A stretch of 64,000 bases of DNA from the NCBI RefSeq assembly GCF_000968015.1, contig NZ_LACH01000016.1, positions 1-64,000 of the forward strand. The letters are read 5' to 3'. Position numbers and translations under genes: made by a program. Source of the DNA: Pseudomonas fluorescens. GTDB lineage: Bacteria > Pseudomonadota > Gammaproteobacteria > Pseudomonadales > Pseudomonadaceae. Shown one piece after another: positions 20,688-30,118 of the stretch. The notes beneath the pieces are model-generated. The model did not search any database and was not told the origin of the DNA. It saw only the letters and a program-made list of their open reading frames with translations. Position 1 is the first letter of the stretch. Every line of letters starts with the position of its first letter.

Positions 20688-21028
20688 GCCTGTTACTGCT
20701 CTTGGCCGCCTGCCTGCTGACCTGCCTGGGCCAGATCGCCCAGAAATACGCCGTGGAAAGCTGGCGCGACAAGGTATCGGACTGGAGCGAGAAACTGCGT
20801 TCGCCGTGGTTGTGGCTGGCCCTCGCTGCTCTGGGATTGGGCTTGCTGGTGTGGCTGCTGGTGTTGCAGCGCCTCGAGGTCGGCATCGCCTACCCGATGC
20901 TGAGTCTCAATTTCGTGCTGATCACCCTGGTCGCCCGCTTCGTTTTCCACGAAACCATCGACCGTCGCCACTGGTTGGGTGTGGCACTGGTGATCGGTGG
21001 CGTGGTGCTGCTGGGGCAACACACATGA
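20684..21028 (+). CDS. arnE: L-Ara4N-phosphoundecaprenol flippase subunit ArnE
   Basis: A 114-residue membrane protein of the small-multidrug-resistance/EamA-like fold with four helices: [75 protein letters not shown]. With ArnF it is thought to flip undecaprenyl-phosphate-L-Ara4N across the inner membrane. It overlaps arnT and arnF by four bases each. Confidence 0.94.
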   Translation: MSLLLLLAACLLTCLGQIAQKYAVESWRDKVSDWSEKLRSPWLWLALAALGLGLLVWLLVLQRLEVGIAYPMLSLNFVLITLVARFVFHETIDRRHWLGVALVIGGVVLLGQHT

Positions 21029-21426
21029 ACCTGCGTCGCGGAATCACCTTCGCGCTGGGCAGCGTGCTGCTGGTCAGTGCCGCGCAACTGGGCATGCGCT
21101 GGAGCATGAGCCGCCTGCCGCCACCTGAATACTGGTTCACCGCCAGCATTGATTTGAGCGCTGTCGCCGTGGTGCTGGCGGCGATTCTGGCCTACGCCCT
21201 GTCGATGCTTTGCTGGCTCGCCGCCCTGCGGGATTTACCGCTGGGCCGGGCCTATTCGCTGCTGAGCATCAGCTACGCGCTGGTGTACCTGCTGGCCGCC
21301 AGCCTGCCGCTGTTCAACGAAGCGTTCAGCCTTTCAAAAACCATCGGGGTGGCCTTGGTCATCCTCGGTGTCATTACCATTAACTCTCGGCCTGCTCGCT
21401 CGCGCGAACTCAGGAGTACCCCATGA
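21025..21426 (+). CDS. arnF: L-Ara4N-phosphoundecaprenol flippase subunit ArnF
   Basis: A 133-residue partner of ArnE with four membrane helices ([68 protein letters not shown]). I start it at [12 protein letters not shown], where the ATG overlaps the arnE stop by four bases. The open frame extends upstream, but only inside arnE. The [18 protein letters not shown] segment is typical of the SMR-like ArnF. Its end overlaps the ugd start. Confidence 0.93.
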   Translation: MNLRRGITFALGSVLLVSAAQLGMRWSMSRLPPPEYWFTASIDLSAVAVVLAAILAYALSMLCWLAALRDLPLGRAYSLLSISYALVYLLAASLPLFNEAFSLSKTIGVALVILGVITINSRPARSRELRSTP

Positions 21427-22802
21427 AAATCAGTGTATTTGGTAGCGGTTACGTTGGTCTGGTGCAAGCCGCCGTCCTGGCTGAAGTTGGCCACGACGTG
21501 GTCTGCATGGACATTGACGAGAAGAAAATCGAGCTGTTGCAACAAGGCCACGTGAGCATTTTCGAACCGGGGCTGGCCAGCCTGGTGCGCGAAGGCCTGG
21601 AAGGCAAACGTCTACAGTTCACCACCGACGAAAAACTCGCGGTGCAGCATGGCCAGGTGTTGTTTATCGCGGTCGGCACACCGTCCCGGGACGACGGCTC
21701 GGCGGATCTGAGTTACGTGCTGTCGGTGGGAGAAGCCGTGGCGCGTCATCGTGAACAACCGGTAATTCTGGTGGAGAAATCCACGGTGCCGGTGGGCACG
21801 GGTGACAACTTGCGCGCGCATATCGACAAGTGCCTGATCAAGGTCGGCCGCTTGCTGCAGTTCGATATCGTCTCCAACCCGGAATTTTTGAAAGAGGGCT
21901 CGGCCGTGGCCGATTGCCGGCGCCCGGACCGGATCATCATCGGCTGCGAACGCGATGAGGTGCGTGACGTGATGCGTGACCTCTACGCGCCCTTCAACCG
22001 CAACCATGACCGGGTCATGTTCATGGACCTGCGCAGCGCCGAGCTGACCAAGTACGCCGCCAACTGCATGCTGGCGACCAAGATCAGCTTCATCAACCAG
22101 ATCGCCGAACTGGCCGAACACCTGGGCGCCGACATCGAATCGGTGCGCCTGGGCATCGGCGCCGATTCGCGCATTGGTTACCACTTCATCTATCCCGGCT
22201 GCGGTTATGGCGGCTCGTGCTTTCCCAAGGACATGCGCGCCCTGATCCACAGCGCCGAAGAGGCGCATTGCTCCAGCGATTTGCTGCAAGCGGTGGAAGC
22301 GATCAATGAGCGTCAGAAGCACAAGCTGTACGACCGCATCAACGCGTTCTACAAGGGCGATTTGCGCGGCAAGACCTTTGCCGTGTGGGGCCTGGCGTTC
22401 AAACCGAACACCGACGACATGCGCGATGCACCGAGCCGGGTGCTGCTGGAATCGCTGTGGGCCGCCGGGGCCAATGTCCGCGCGTTCGACCCGGAAGCCA
22501 TGCAGGAAACCCAGCAACTGTATCCCGATGAACCCAAGTTGATGCTCATGGGCACACCGGAATCGGTATTGTCCGGCGCTGACGCGTTGATCATCTGCAC
22601 CGAATGGCAGCAGTTCAAGGCCCCGGATTTCAGCCTGATCCAGCAGCGGCTCAACGCACCGGTGATCTTCGACGGACGCAACCTCTACGACGCCGATCGC
22701 CTGGCTCGCGCCGGCTTCAAGTACTTCCCGATGGGCCGCGGTGAATCGCGCAATCTGCCGATTCCACATCAGCAGTGGCCCGCTGCTTCGGTCATTGCTT
22801 GA
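21423..22802 (+). CDS. ugd: UDP-glucose 6-dehydrogenase
   Basis: A 459-residue enzyme that oxidises UDP-glucose to UDP-glucuronate, the entry substrate of ArnA. The N-terminal NAD fold is [21 protein letters not shown]. The catalytic Cys is in [18 protein letters not shown] (about residues 258-275, Cys near 269), and the middle domain has [15 protein letters not shown]. Its ATG overlaps arnF. In P. aeruginosa the matching gene (pmrE) also ends the arn operon, but here another gene follows and overlaps its end by 28 bases. Confidence 0.96.
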   Translation: MKISVFGSGYVGLVQAAVLAEVGHDVVCMDIDEKKIELLQQGHVSIFEPGLASLVREGLEGKRLQFTTDEKLAVQHGQVLFIAVGTPSRDDGSADLSYVLSVGEAVARHREQPVILVEKSTVPVGTGDNLRAHIDKCLIKVGRLLQFDIVSNPEFLKEGSAVADCRRPDRIIIGCERDEVRDVMRDLYAPFNRNHDRVMFMDLRSAELTKYAANCMLATKISFINQIAELAEHLGADIESVRLGIGADSRIGYHFIYPGCGYGGSCFPKDMRALIHSAEEAHCSSDLLQAVEAINERQKHKLYDRINAFYKGDLRGKTFAVWGLAFKPNTDDMRDAPSRVLLESLWAAGANVRAFDPEAMQETQQLYPDEPKLMLMGTPESVLSGADALIICTEWQQFKAPDFSLIQQRLNAPVIFDGRNLYDADRLARAGFKYFPMGRGESRNLPIPHQQWPAASVIA

Positions 22803-24397
22803 TAGCGACATCACCTGGTATCCGCCGACAGTCTCTGGGGTTGGGGCTGTTGGCGCTGCTGCTGTTCAGCGCCGGGGTGTATCAGCAGGCGGTGATCGGC
22901 TTCGATTCGCGCTTTGTGCTGTTCGCTCAGGAAATGCTGCGCCACGGGCCGACATTTTTTCCGACCACCTATGGCCAGCCGTATGCGGATTATTCTGCGC
23001 TGACGACGCTGTTCATCTGGCTGCTGTCGCTGCCGTTCGGGCAGGTCAACAGTTTGACTGCCTGGTTGCCGAGCGCCATTGCCGGGGCGGTGATCGTCAC
23101 GTTGATGTACCGGCTGCTGGCGCCCTACTCCCAGCGCTGGGCGTTGCTAAGCATCGCCCTGATGCTGCTGACCAACACCTTTGTCACCGAAACCCGTGCC
23201 GTGTCCCTGGATTTGATGCTCACGGCGGTGGCTTTCTCGGTGTTCTACCTGGGTTATGCCGCCGATCATTTCGCAGCAAAGCGCCGGTGGTGGTTGATCT
23301 TTGCGTTGTTGCTGCTGGGTTTCGGGATTCGCGGGCCGATCGGGCTGGTGATTCCCACGGGCATGCTGTGCAGCTATTTCTTGCTCAATCGACAATGGCA
23401 GCATTTTTTTGGTTTTGGCCTGATTGCGGCGGTGCTACTGGCCGTGTGCGTGGGCGTGCTGTTGTGGCTGGCGGAAACCATCGGCGGTCCGGACTTCATG
23501 CACGAAGTGGTGCGCATGCAGTTCATGGGGCGCCTGGACGGTAGCGAAGGCGTCAGCGGTTCGCTGTATTACTTCACCGGCTCAGTGGGCAACTATGCGC
23601 TCGCGTATCCGTTGGCGTTGCTGGCACTGGCCGCCGTCTGGCTGACAACGCCTCGGCAGGCCGGTCCCACACTGCGCCTGTTGCAGTACTGCACGGCGGC
23701 CGCCTTGATCGTGATGGTCGGGCTCTCGATCCCCCAGGCCAAAAAGGCCCGTTACCTGCTGCCTATGTTGCCCATGGCGGCGATCATTGCGGCGTATCCG
23801 TTCCAGGTGGCGCAGGGTCGGGTATTCGAGTGGTTGCGGGGGTTGATGCAAGGGGTGTGGTTGTTGATCCCGGCTCTATTGGTGGTTGGATTGATGGTCG
23901 CTCACCGACGTTTTTCCGAGCAAATGCCGGCGCTGACTGCAATGTTGATCATGCTTGGCGTTCTGCAAGTCATCGCGCTGGCAGTGCTTTTTCGGCCCGC
24001 CTGGCGGGCTCAGACACTGGCCTTTTGCGCGGTCCTGGCGTTGTGGTCGGTCTACATTCTGGTATTCGAACCGGTCGAACGCCGACTCTACGATACCCGG
24101 ACTTTCAGCCGCGCGGCATTCGCACTGGTCCAGAAAGACCCGGCGCCTCTGGTGCTGCACGCCATGGGAAAAGACGCCAAGGCGATCAAGTTCATGGTCA
24201 ACATCGAGCAGGACTTACAGCCGGTTTTCACCGAATCGACGCAAGAACTGGAAAACCTTCAGGGGCCGCAATGGCTGATGATGGATGAAAACGACTACCG
24301 CGCCCTGCAGGGCACGCCGTTGGGTGCGTTACCGCCCATTTTGAGCGGCAGCTTCGACAAAAACGATTACGTCCTGCTGCACCTCAATCCTTTGTAG
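22775..24397 (+). CDS. second ArnT-like GT39 membrane glycosyltransferase
   Basis: About 540 residues with roughly twelve hydrophobic segments, of the GT39/ArnT-like superfamily. The GTG start at 22775 lies inside ugd (28-base overlap); a start slightly downstream, at the TTG near 22799, is also possible. The first loop carries GFDSRFVLFAQEMLRHGP (Asp44), so the Asp-Glu pair of true ArnT (DETRY) is Asp-Ser here, and the ArnT FEKP motif is replaced by QPYADYSAL. It is therefore a diverged paralogue and not a spare ArnT. Coupling to the arn operon suggests transfer of a sugar or amino sugar to lipid A or LPS on the periplasmic side. The donor and acceptor are not known. Its stop codon TAG lies inside a dispersed repeat. 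Confidence 0.85.
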   Translation: MARCFGHCLIATSPGIRRQSLGLGLLALLLFSAGVYQQAVIGFDSRFVLFAQEMLRHGPTFFPTTYGQPYADYSALTTLFIWLLSLPFGQVNSLTAWLPSAIAGAVIVTLMYRLLAPYSQRWALLSIALMLLTNTFVTETRAVSLDLMLTAVAFSVFYLGYAADHFAAKRRWWLIFALLLLGFGIRGPIGLVIPTGMLCSYFLLNRQWQHFFGFGLIAAVLLAVCVGVLLWLAETIGGPDFMHEVVRMQFMGRLDGSEGVSGSLYYFTGSVGNYALAYPLALLALAAVWLTTPRQAGPTLRLLQYCTAAALIVMVGLSIPQAKKARYLLPMLPMAAIIAAYPFQVAQGRVFEWLRGLMQGVWLLIPALLVVGLMVAHRRFSEQMPALTAMLIMLGVLQVIALAVLFRPAWRAQTLAFCAVLALWSVYILVFEPVERRLYDTRTFSRAAFALVQKDPAPLVLHAMGKDAKAIKFMVNIEQDLQPVFTESTQELENLQGPQWLMMDENDYRALQGTPLGALPPILSGSFDKNDYVLLHLNPL

Positions 24398-24443
24398 CAG
24401 CTGTCGAGCTTGCGAGGCTGCGTTCGGCGACGGAGTCGCCCGC
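24392..24443. repeat. half copy of the gtagcagctg hairpin family
   Basis: TTTGTAGCAGCTGTCGAG...GAGGCTGCGTTCGGC matches the left arm of the element at 26-78. The right arm is missing. The TAG stop of the preceding glycosyltransferase is formed by the first bases of the repeat, and the ATG of a decayed GNAT gene follows at once. The repeat may have replaced the original intergenic DNA here. Confidence 0.7.
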
Positions 24444-24779
24444 ATGAATTTAACTATTCGCCGTGCCCAACTTGCCGACGCTGACTTCCAGTGCCAGGGC
24501 GCGGGGCGAAAGTTACTGTTAACCGCAATTGCGCATGACCGGGATCGAGCACTCTATGGTCTGTCGCTGACCACGTTCCGCGAGTTGCCATGGAATGAAC
24601 CGTTTTATCAGCGCATGGGCTTTGAAACATTGAGCCCTGCGCAAATGGGTCCATGTTTAAAAGACGTATTGAGTAACAAAGTGGCCCACGGTTTACCTGG
24701 TGAACGCCGTTGTGCGCTGCGTTTCAACCTTAGAGCGGCGCCTTCAAATCAACCCCCAACGCCTGGGCAAAGGCCTTGA
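24444..24779 (+). pseudogene. decayed GNAT N-acetyltransferase gene
   Basis: The frame begins MNLTIRRAQLADAD, a normal GNAT start, but then jumps straight to FQCQGAGRKLLLTAI, the acetyl-CoA-binding motif A (Q/R-x-x-G-x-G/A) that usually lies about 75-90 residues further on. The C-terminal half then continues in the usual way (LTTFRELPWNEPFYQRMGFE...GERRCALRFNL). The central beta strands are missing, so this is an internal deletion and the product cannot fold as an acetyltransferase. The frame then runs past the expected end into the convergent LysR gene, overlapping it by about 50 bases. The in-frame deletion gives a 111-codon remnant. Confidence 0.75.
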
Positions 24780-25695
24780 CCAGCGGGCTGCGCACAGTGT
24801 TGTGGCGCAGGATCAGATTGAACGGCGTGACGATGTGTATGAGGTCTGGACGCACCGCCCGGAACTGCCCCTGCGCCACCATCGACGTAGCGTAATGCTG
24901 GGGAAGAAAACCCACGAAACGCCCGGTCTTAATCAACAATGCCACCGCTTCGACCTGGCTGGCCGACGCGGAAAAGCTGTCGTAATGGGCAAAATTCAGT
25001 TTGTCGCGATGGATCGCGTAGCGGTGGTTGATGCACTCGTAATCCTTGAGCACATGACTGCCGATTTCTGCGTCCGGCACTGTGAACAACGGATGACCGA
25101 CCGCGCAATAAACTTCGGAGCGTTCTTCATACAGCGCGTAGTAATCAAACTCTTCGCGCTTCTGATAAACCGGCACGATCCCCGCTACTAATCGCCCCTC
25201 TACCACGCCTCTTTCCACTTCATCTAGCTGAGACGCTTGAAGTTGAAACCTTACTTTCGGCGACGTCTCATTAATTATTCTAAGAGCAGCAACTAACGGC
25301 GAATTAACGTCGGAAATCGTATTGTCAATAACCCCCACGCCAAGGTCACCGATCAGTTCGTTTTGCGCTGAACTAAGGCGATCACGAAAGTTGTCGACCG
25401 AGGCAAATAAATCAATGGACGCCTGATACACCAAGCGGCCCTCTTCGGTCAGGTGAAACCCCTCGCGACCTCGGGTGCACAGGCGCATGCCGATGCGGAT
25501 CTCCAGGTCGGAGATCTGTTTGCTGATGGCTGCCAGTCCCACATTCAGCTCGTTCTGGGCGGCACTGAAGCCGCCGGCCTCGACCACAGCCTTGAACACT
25601 TTGAGCAGTTTGAAGTCCAGACCGCTGAGGGTCAGCGGTGCCCGATGGCCCGTTTTCAGCGGCGGGTTTCCTGAATTGGAAAGTGGGGTTTCCAT
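24730..25695 (-). CDS. LysR-family regulator of the adjacent catabolic cluster
   Basis: A 321-residue LysR regulator. The N-terminal winged helix is LSGLDFKLLKVFKAVVEAGGFSAA...NVGLAAISKQISDLEIRIGMRLC (about residues 23-75), followed by a linker helix and a two-lobed effector domain. It is transcribed away from the ArgH-like gene across a 307-base region, the standard layout for a LysR protein that controls a divergent operon. The effector is unknown, but by context should be the imported compound or an early product. Base composition is a little lower in GC near the middle of the gene (25.2-25.4 kb) than in its neighbours. Confidence 0.9.
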   Translation of the reverse strand: METPLSNSGNPPLKTGHRAPLTLSGLDFKLLKVFKAVVEAGGFSAAQNELNVGLAAISKQISDLEIRIGMRLCTRGREGFHLTEEGRLVYQASIDLFASVDNFRDRLSSAQNELIGDLGVGVIDNTISDVNSPLVAALRIINETSPKVRFQLQASQLDEVERGVVEGRLVAGIVPVYQKREEFDYYALYEERSEVYCAVGHPLFTVPDAEIGSHVLKDYECINHRYAIHRDKLNFAHYDSFSASASQVEAVALLIKTGRFVGFLPQHYATSMVAQGQFRAVRPDLIHIVTPFNLILRHNTVRSPLVKAFAQALGVDLKAPL

Positions 25696-26002
25696 AATGC
25701 CTATTTACCTCTGGCGCCCTATTCAACAATCTGTGTCCAACAACAAAAATAGTGCTGGTAAATAATAATGACCACAGAAAACCAGGCTTGGCAACCGCTA
25801 ATAAATCCCGCACATCAGTGCCAACCCACTGATTTCGAAACATTAAAAGCTGACACTTCGATCAGCTCTCGTAACGATGCAACTGCGCTTCCCCCCTGCC
25901 CTTGAATAATGTTTAGGCCTCACCACGCCCCATTGATTTGCGACGAGTGTTTCAGGCCCGGCACACCGATTTCAGTTCGCTTTACCGACGAGGAAAACAA
26001 CA
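25696..26002. promoter_or_regulatory. divergent control region with TATTTACC inverted repeat
   Basis: The 307 bases between the LysR and ArgH-like starts contain no gene. TATTTACC at 25702-25709 is repeated inverted as GGTAAATA at 25757-25764, 47 bases apart and just upstream of the lysR start codon, so it could be an autoregulatory operator or the arms of a leader hairpin. The region is AT-rich (AATAATAATG, ATTAAAAG) compared with its surroundings. A ribosome site GAGGAAAAC precedes the ArgH-like ATG at 26003. Confidence 0.45.
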
Positions 26003-27430
26003 ATGTCTCAAACCACCGACCGTCTCTGGGGTGCTCGCTTCAAAAGCGGCCCATCCGAAGCCCTGGCGGCCTTGTCCCGTTGCCCCGAGCGCTACTTTCG
26101 CCTCACCCCGTACGACCTCGCCGGCTCCAAGGCGCATGCCCGTGAATTGCAGCGCGCCGGGCTGCTGAGCGAACAAGAAACCCAAACCATGCTCGACGCT
26201 CTTGAGCGCATCGGTGATGACTTCCGCGCTGGCAGCATCGCACCGACCCTGGACGACGAAGACGTCCACACCTTTATCGAACGCCTGCTGACCGAACGCC
26301 TCGGCGCCCTCGGTGGCAAGCTGCGCGCCGGCCGTTCACGCAACGACCAGACCGCCAACGACCTGCGCCTGTTCCTGCGTGATCACGTCCGCACCCTGGC
26401 CGTTGAAGTCCTGGCCTTGCAACAAGCGCTGGTGGATCAGGCCGAGCAACACATCGAAAGCATCTGCCCGGGGTTCACTCACCTGCAGCAAGCCCAGCCG
26501 ATCGTTTTCGCTCACCACCTGCTGGCCCACGCCCAATCCATGTTGCGTGACGTGCAACGCCTGGTGGACTGGGACGTACGCACTTCGCTGTCGCCACTCG
26601 GCGCGGCGGCGATGGCCGGTTCCGCCATCGCTCGCCTGCCTCAGCAGTCGGCCAAGGAAATGGGTTACAGCGGCGTGTGTGAAAACTCCATCGACGCCGT
26701 GGCCAGCCGCGATCACGTTGCCGAGTTCCTGTTCATTGCCAGCATGCTCGGGATCAACATTTCCCGCCTTGCTGAAGAATTCTGCCTGTGGTCGTCGCGG
26801 CAGTTTCGCTGGGTCGCACTGGACGATGCCTACGCCACCGGCAGCTCGATCATGCCGCAGAAGAAAAACCCGGACATCGCTGAACTGGCACGCGGCAAGG
26901 CGGGTCGCCTGATCGGCAACCTGACCGGTCTGCTCTCCACCCTGAAATCCCTGCCGCTGTCGTACAACCGCGACTTGAGCGAAGACAAAAACGGCGTGCT
27001 CGACAGTGTCGACACCCTGTTGCTGGTGCTGCCTGCCATGGCCGGGATGGTCGCGACCATGAAGGTCAACGTCGAAGAGTTGCGGCGTCAGGCGCCACTG
27101 GGTTTCACCCTCGCCACCGAAGTCGCCGACTGGCTGGCCATGCGCGGCGTGCCGTTCAAGGAAGCCCACGAAATTACCGGTGCGCTGGTCCAGGCCTGTG
27201 AGAAACACGACATCGAATTGTGGGAAGCCTCCCCGGCGTTGTTGGCCGAGATTGACCCGCGCCTGACTGCGGAAGTACGCGAGAGCCTGACCCTCGAAGC
27301 CGCCATCGCCGCCCGCAGTGGCTGGGGCGGCACCGCGCCGCAACAGGTGCGCGAGCAGATCGGCCGGTTGAAAACGGCCCTGGCTGCTCAACAAGAGTGG
27401 ACCGAGAACTATCACGGTTTCCGACTCTAA
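26003..27430 (+). CDS. argininosuccinate lyase-family C-N lyase (ArgH paralogue)
   Basis: A 475-residue member of the fumarase/aspartase superfamily, ArgH branch. The three conserved regions are present: AGRSRNDQTANDLRLF (about 111-126), PGFTHLQQAQPIVFAHH (about 155-171) and the signature GSSIMPQKKNPDIAELARGKAGR (starting near 280), whose mobile serine is the catalytic acid/base. It should cleave a C-N bond next to a succinyl group, releasing fumarate. The opening (LWGARFKSGPSEALAALSR...LTPYDLAGSKAHAREL) looks to me more like actinobacterial ArgH than the usual proteobacterial form with FNASI. With the transporter and hydrolases downstream, a catabolic lyase acting on an aspartate or argininosuccinate-like compound is at least as likely as arginine biosynthesis. 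Confidence 0.88.
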   Translation: MSQTTDRLWGARFKSGPSEALAALSRCPERYFRLTPYDLAGSKAHARELQRAGLLSEQETQTMLDALERIGDDFRAGSIAPTLDDEDVHTFIERLLTERLGALGGKLRAGRSRNDQTANDLRLFLRDHVRTLAVEVLALQQALVDQAEQHIESICPGFTHLQQAQPIVFAHHLLAHAQSMLRDVQRLVDWDVRTSLSPLGAAAMAGSAIARLPQQSAKEMGYSGVCENSIDAVASRDHVAEFLFIASMLGINISRLAEEFCLWSSRQFRWVALDDAYATGSSIMPQKKNPDIAELARGKAGRLIGNLTGLLSTLKSLPLSYNRDLSEDKNGVLDSVDTLLLVLPAMAGMVATMKVNVEELRRQAPLGFTLATEVADWLAMRGVPFKEAHEITGALVQACEKHDIELWEASPALLAEIDPRLTAEVRESLTLEAAIAARSGWGGTAPQQVREQIGRLKTALAAQQEWTENYHGFRL

Positions 27431-27444
27431 AGCAGCACACAGAA

Positions 27445-27539
27445 CCTGTAGGAGCGAGCCTGCTCGCGATAGCGGTGGGTCAGTCAACATCGGTGTTGAT
27501 GTAATACCGCCATCGCGAGCAGGCTCACTCCTACAGGGA
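27445..27539. repeat. REPIN (paired REP), loop type 1
   Basis: Two inverted REP cores (GGAGCGAGCCTGCTCGCGAT and its complement) flank a loop containing CAGTCAACATCGGTGTTGAT. The pair folds into one long hairpin between the lyase gene and the permease gene. Similar loops occur at 30302-30330 and 35713-35740. Confidence 0.9.
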
Positions 27540-27579
27540 TTGTGGTTGGCCTGAATTACCAAGTGTACGGAGAAACAAC

Positions 27580-28458
27580 ATGAGCCAGACTCAGGCAGAA
27601 CGACTCCAGGCGGAGCGCAAACTGGCGGAAAACCAGTTCGATATCACCCAGTACCACCATGTGCCACGGCGTTACTACGGGCGGATTTTCTTCGCCACCG
27701 TCATCGTCATTGCGATTCTCGGGCTGGTGCGGGCCTTCGCCGAAGGCAAGATCGAGTGGTCTTACATCGGCCAGTTCCTCACCTCCCAGGCGATCATGTG
27801 GGGTTTGCTCAACACCATCATCATGGCAGTACTGGCCATGGCGTTGGGCATTGTGTTCGGGGTGATCACGGCAATCATGCGCATGTCGGCCAACCCGATC
27901 CTGCGCTACGTGGCAGTGACCTACACCTGGTTGTTTCGCGGTACGCCACTGATTCTGCAACTGCTGTTGTGGTTCAACCTGGCGCTTATTTTTCCCACCA
28001 TCGGCATCCCCGGTGTGTTCGAGATGGACACCGTGAGCCTGATGACGCCGTTCGTGGCTGCCCTCCTCGGCTTGAGCATCAACCAGGGCGCCTACACCGC
28101 CGAAGTGGTGCGTGCCGGCCTGCTGTCGGTGGACACCGGCCAGTACGAAGCCGCCAAGTCGATCGGCATGCCGCGCCTGCAAGCGCTGCGCCGGATCATC
28201 CTGCCGCAAGCCATGCGGGTCATCATTCCACCGGTCGGTAACGAGTTCATCGGCATGGTGAAAATGACCTCGCTGGCGAGCGTCATCCAGTACTCGGAAC
28301 TGCTCTACAACGCCCAGAACATCTACTACGCCAACGCCCGGGTGATGGAGCTGCTGATCGTCGCCGGTATCTGGTACCTGGCCACCGTCACCGTCCTGTC
28401 CTTCGGTCAAAGCCGTCTGGAGCGTCGTTTCGCTCGCGGCGCCGGCAAGCGTTCTTGA
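27580..28458 (+). CDS. polar amino-acid ABC transporter permease
   Basis: A 292-residue permease of the HisM/GlnP family. The N-terminus is a long cytoplasmic tail (about 45 residues), followed by five or six helices. The EAA loop is visible as [29 protein letters not shown] (about residues 188-216). Only one permease gene is present, so it probably forms a homodimer. It is followed by its ATPase (ten-base gap) and binding protein. By family the substrate is a polar amino acid or a related zwitterion. The neighbouring lyase, hydrolases and PrpD protein suggest an amino-acid conjugate. Confidence 0.92.
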   Translation: MSQTQAERLQAERKLAENQFDITQYHHVPRRYYGRIFFATVIVIAILGLVRAFAEGKIEWSYIGQFLTSQAIMWGLLNTIIMAVLAMALGIVFGVITAIMRMSANPILRYVAVTYTWLFRGTPLILQLLLWFNLALIFPTIGIPGVFEMDTVSLMTPFVAALLGLSINQGAYTAEVVRAGLLSVDTGQYEAAKSIGMPRLQALRRIILPQAMRVIIPPVGNEFIGMVKMTSLASVIQYSELLYNAQNIYYANARVMELLIVAGIWYLATVTVLSFGQSRLERRFARGAGKRS

Positions 28459-28468
28459 GGAGTTCAAC

Positions 28469-29233
28469 ATGAGAAGCATCGTCAAGGCCGTGAGCCTGAA
28501 CAAGTACTACGACCATTTCCACGCGCTCAAGGACATCAACATCGAAGTCGAGCAAGGCGAAGTGCTGTGCATCATTGGCCCGTCCGGCTCCGGCAAAAGC
28601 ACCTTGCTGCGTTGCATCAACCAGCTGGAAAAAATCGACAAGGGTGGCCTGTGGGTCGACGGCGAACTGGTGGGTTACCGGATCGTCGGCAACAAACTGC
28701 ACGAACTCAACGAGTCGCAGATCGCCCGTCAACGCTTGTCCACCGGCATGGTGTTCCAGCGTTTCAACCTGTTCCCGCACATGACCGTGCTGCAAAACAT
28801 CATCGAAGGGCCGTGCCAGGTGCTCAAGCGTTCGCCCAAAGAGGCGCACGAAGAAGCCGTGGAATTGCTCGCTCGCGTCGGCCTGGCCGACAAGCGCAAC
28901 AGCTACCCGATCGAACTCTCGGGTGGTCAGCAACAACGCGTCGCCATTGCCCGTGCACTGGCCATGCGGCCCAAGCTGATGCTGTTCGATGAACCCACTT
29001 CGGCACTCGACCCGGAACTGGTCGGTGAGGTGCTGTCGGTGATGCGCGACCTCGCGCAGACCGGCATGACCATGATCGTCGTCACCCATGAACTGGGCTT
29101 CGCTCGCGAAGTCTCCAACCGCATGGTGTTCATGGACGGCGGGCAGATCGTGGAGGCAGGAAGCCCCGAAGAAATACTAATAAGTCCGCAAAACCCGCGC
29201 ACCCAAAGCTTCATTTCTGCCGTTCGAACCTAA
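28469..29233 (+). CDS. polar amino-acid ABC transporter ATP-binding protein
   Basis: A 254-residue ATPase of the GlnQ/HisP class. Walker A is GPSGSGKST (about residues 38-46), the signature is [21 protein letters not shown], Walker B is [19 protein letters not shown] and the switch His is in [13 protein letters not shown] 12-residue insertion ([12 protein letters not shown]) after the Walker A helix is seen in some members. The ribosome site GAGG is nine bases before the ATG. It powers uptake by the permease just upstream. Confidence 0.93.
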   Translation: MRSIVKAVSLNKYYDHFHALKDINIEVEQGEVLCIIGPSGSGKSTLLRCINQLEKIDKGGLWVDGELVGYRIVGNKLHELNESQIARQRLSTGMVFQRFNLFPHMTVLQNIIEGPCQVLKRSPKEAHEEAVELLARVGLADKRNSYPIELSGGQQQRVAIARALAMRPKLMLFDEPTSALDPELVGEVLSVMRDLAQTGMTMIVVTHELGFAREVSNRMVFMDGGQIVEAGSPEEILISPQNPRTQSFISAVRT

Positions 29234-29286
29234 GCGCCGTGCTTGTAAAACAAGAGCCGCCTAATAACACTCATAAGAGAACGACC

Positions 29287-30111
29287 ATGAAGAACATAGT
29301 TATCCCCGCAGTACTCGCAAGCGTTATGGCTTCCGGCTTCGCCTTCGCCGCCGAACTACCGGCCAGCATCAAAGAAAAAGGCGAGGTCGTGGTAGCGATC
29401 ATGCCGAACTACCCGCCGATGGATTTCAAGGACCCGGCCACCAACACCCTTACCGGTCTCGACTATGACCTGGGCAATGCCCTGGCCGAACGTCTGGGCG
29501 TGAAGATCAAATGGCAGGAAACCGGCTTCGAGCAAATGATCAATGCGCTGACCACCGACCGCGTGGACATGGTGATGTCAGGCATGACCGACACCGCCGA
29601 ACGTCAGGCCAGCGTGACCTTCGTCGACTACTTCACCAGCGGTCCGCAGTTCTACACCTTGCAGAAAAACAAGGATTTCAACGAGATCACCGACCTGTGC
29701 GGCAAGAAAGTCGGCACCAGCCGCCGCACCACCTTCCCCGCGGAAATTGCTGAATACAGCAAGGCTAACTGCGAAACCGCCGGCAAACCGGCCATCGTGG
29801 TGATCGGCACCGAAGGTTCGGCCGATGCCCGTGCGCAACTGCGTCAGAGCCGTATCGACGCGGCCATGCAGGGCAGCGAAACCCTGCCGTACCTCAAGAC
29901 CCAGGAAAAGGACATGTACAAAACCGTGGGCCTGCCGATCTCCAAGCAGTTCACCGGGCTGGGCGTGAGCAAGAAAAAACCTGAGTTGAGTGAAGCGGTG
30001 AAGGTGGCGATGCAGAGCATGGTGGATGACGGCACGTATCAGACCATCCTGAAAAAATGGGACCTGGAGTTGGGTGCGATCAAGACTGTGACCATTAACG
30101 CCGGCAAGTAA
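29287..30111 (+). CDS. polar amino-acid ABC transporter substrate-binding protein
   Basis: A 274-residue periplasmic protein of the SBP_bac_3 family. I start it at MKNIVIPAVLASVMASGF, which gives a signal peptide cleaved after AFA; a longer frame upstream (from 29239) has no secretion signal at its start and is rejected. The early ligand-pocket pattern VVAIMPNYPPMDFKDP and GLDYDLGNALAERLG are present, with the Arg-containing MSGMTDTAERQASVTFVDYF that binds the alpha-carboxylate in this family. The ligand is therefore likely to have an amino-acid-like head group. Gene order permease-ATPase-binding protein differs from the more common binding-protein-first order. Confidence 0.92.
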   Translation: MKNIVIPAVLASVMASGFAFAAELPASIKEKGEVVVAIMPNYPPMDFKDPATNTLTGLDYDLGNALAERLGVKIKWQETGFEQMINALTTDRVDMVMSGMTDTAERQASVTFVDYFTSGPQFYTLQKNKDFNEITDLCGKKVGTSRRTTFPAEIAEYSKANCETAGKPAIVVIGTEGSADARAQLRQSRIDAAMQGSETLPYLKTQEKDMYKTVGLPISKQFTGLGVSKKKPELSEAVKVAMQSMVDDGTYQTILKKWDLELGAIKTVTINAGK

Positions 30112-30118
30112 TGCTTGC

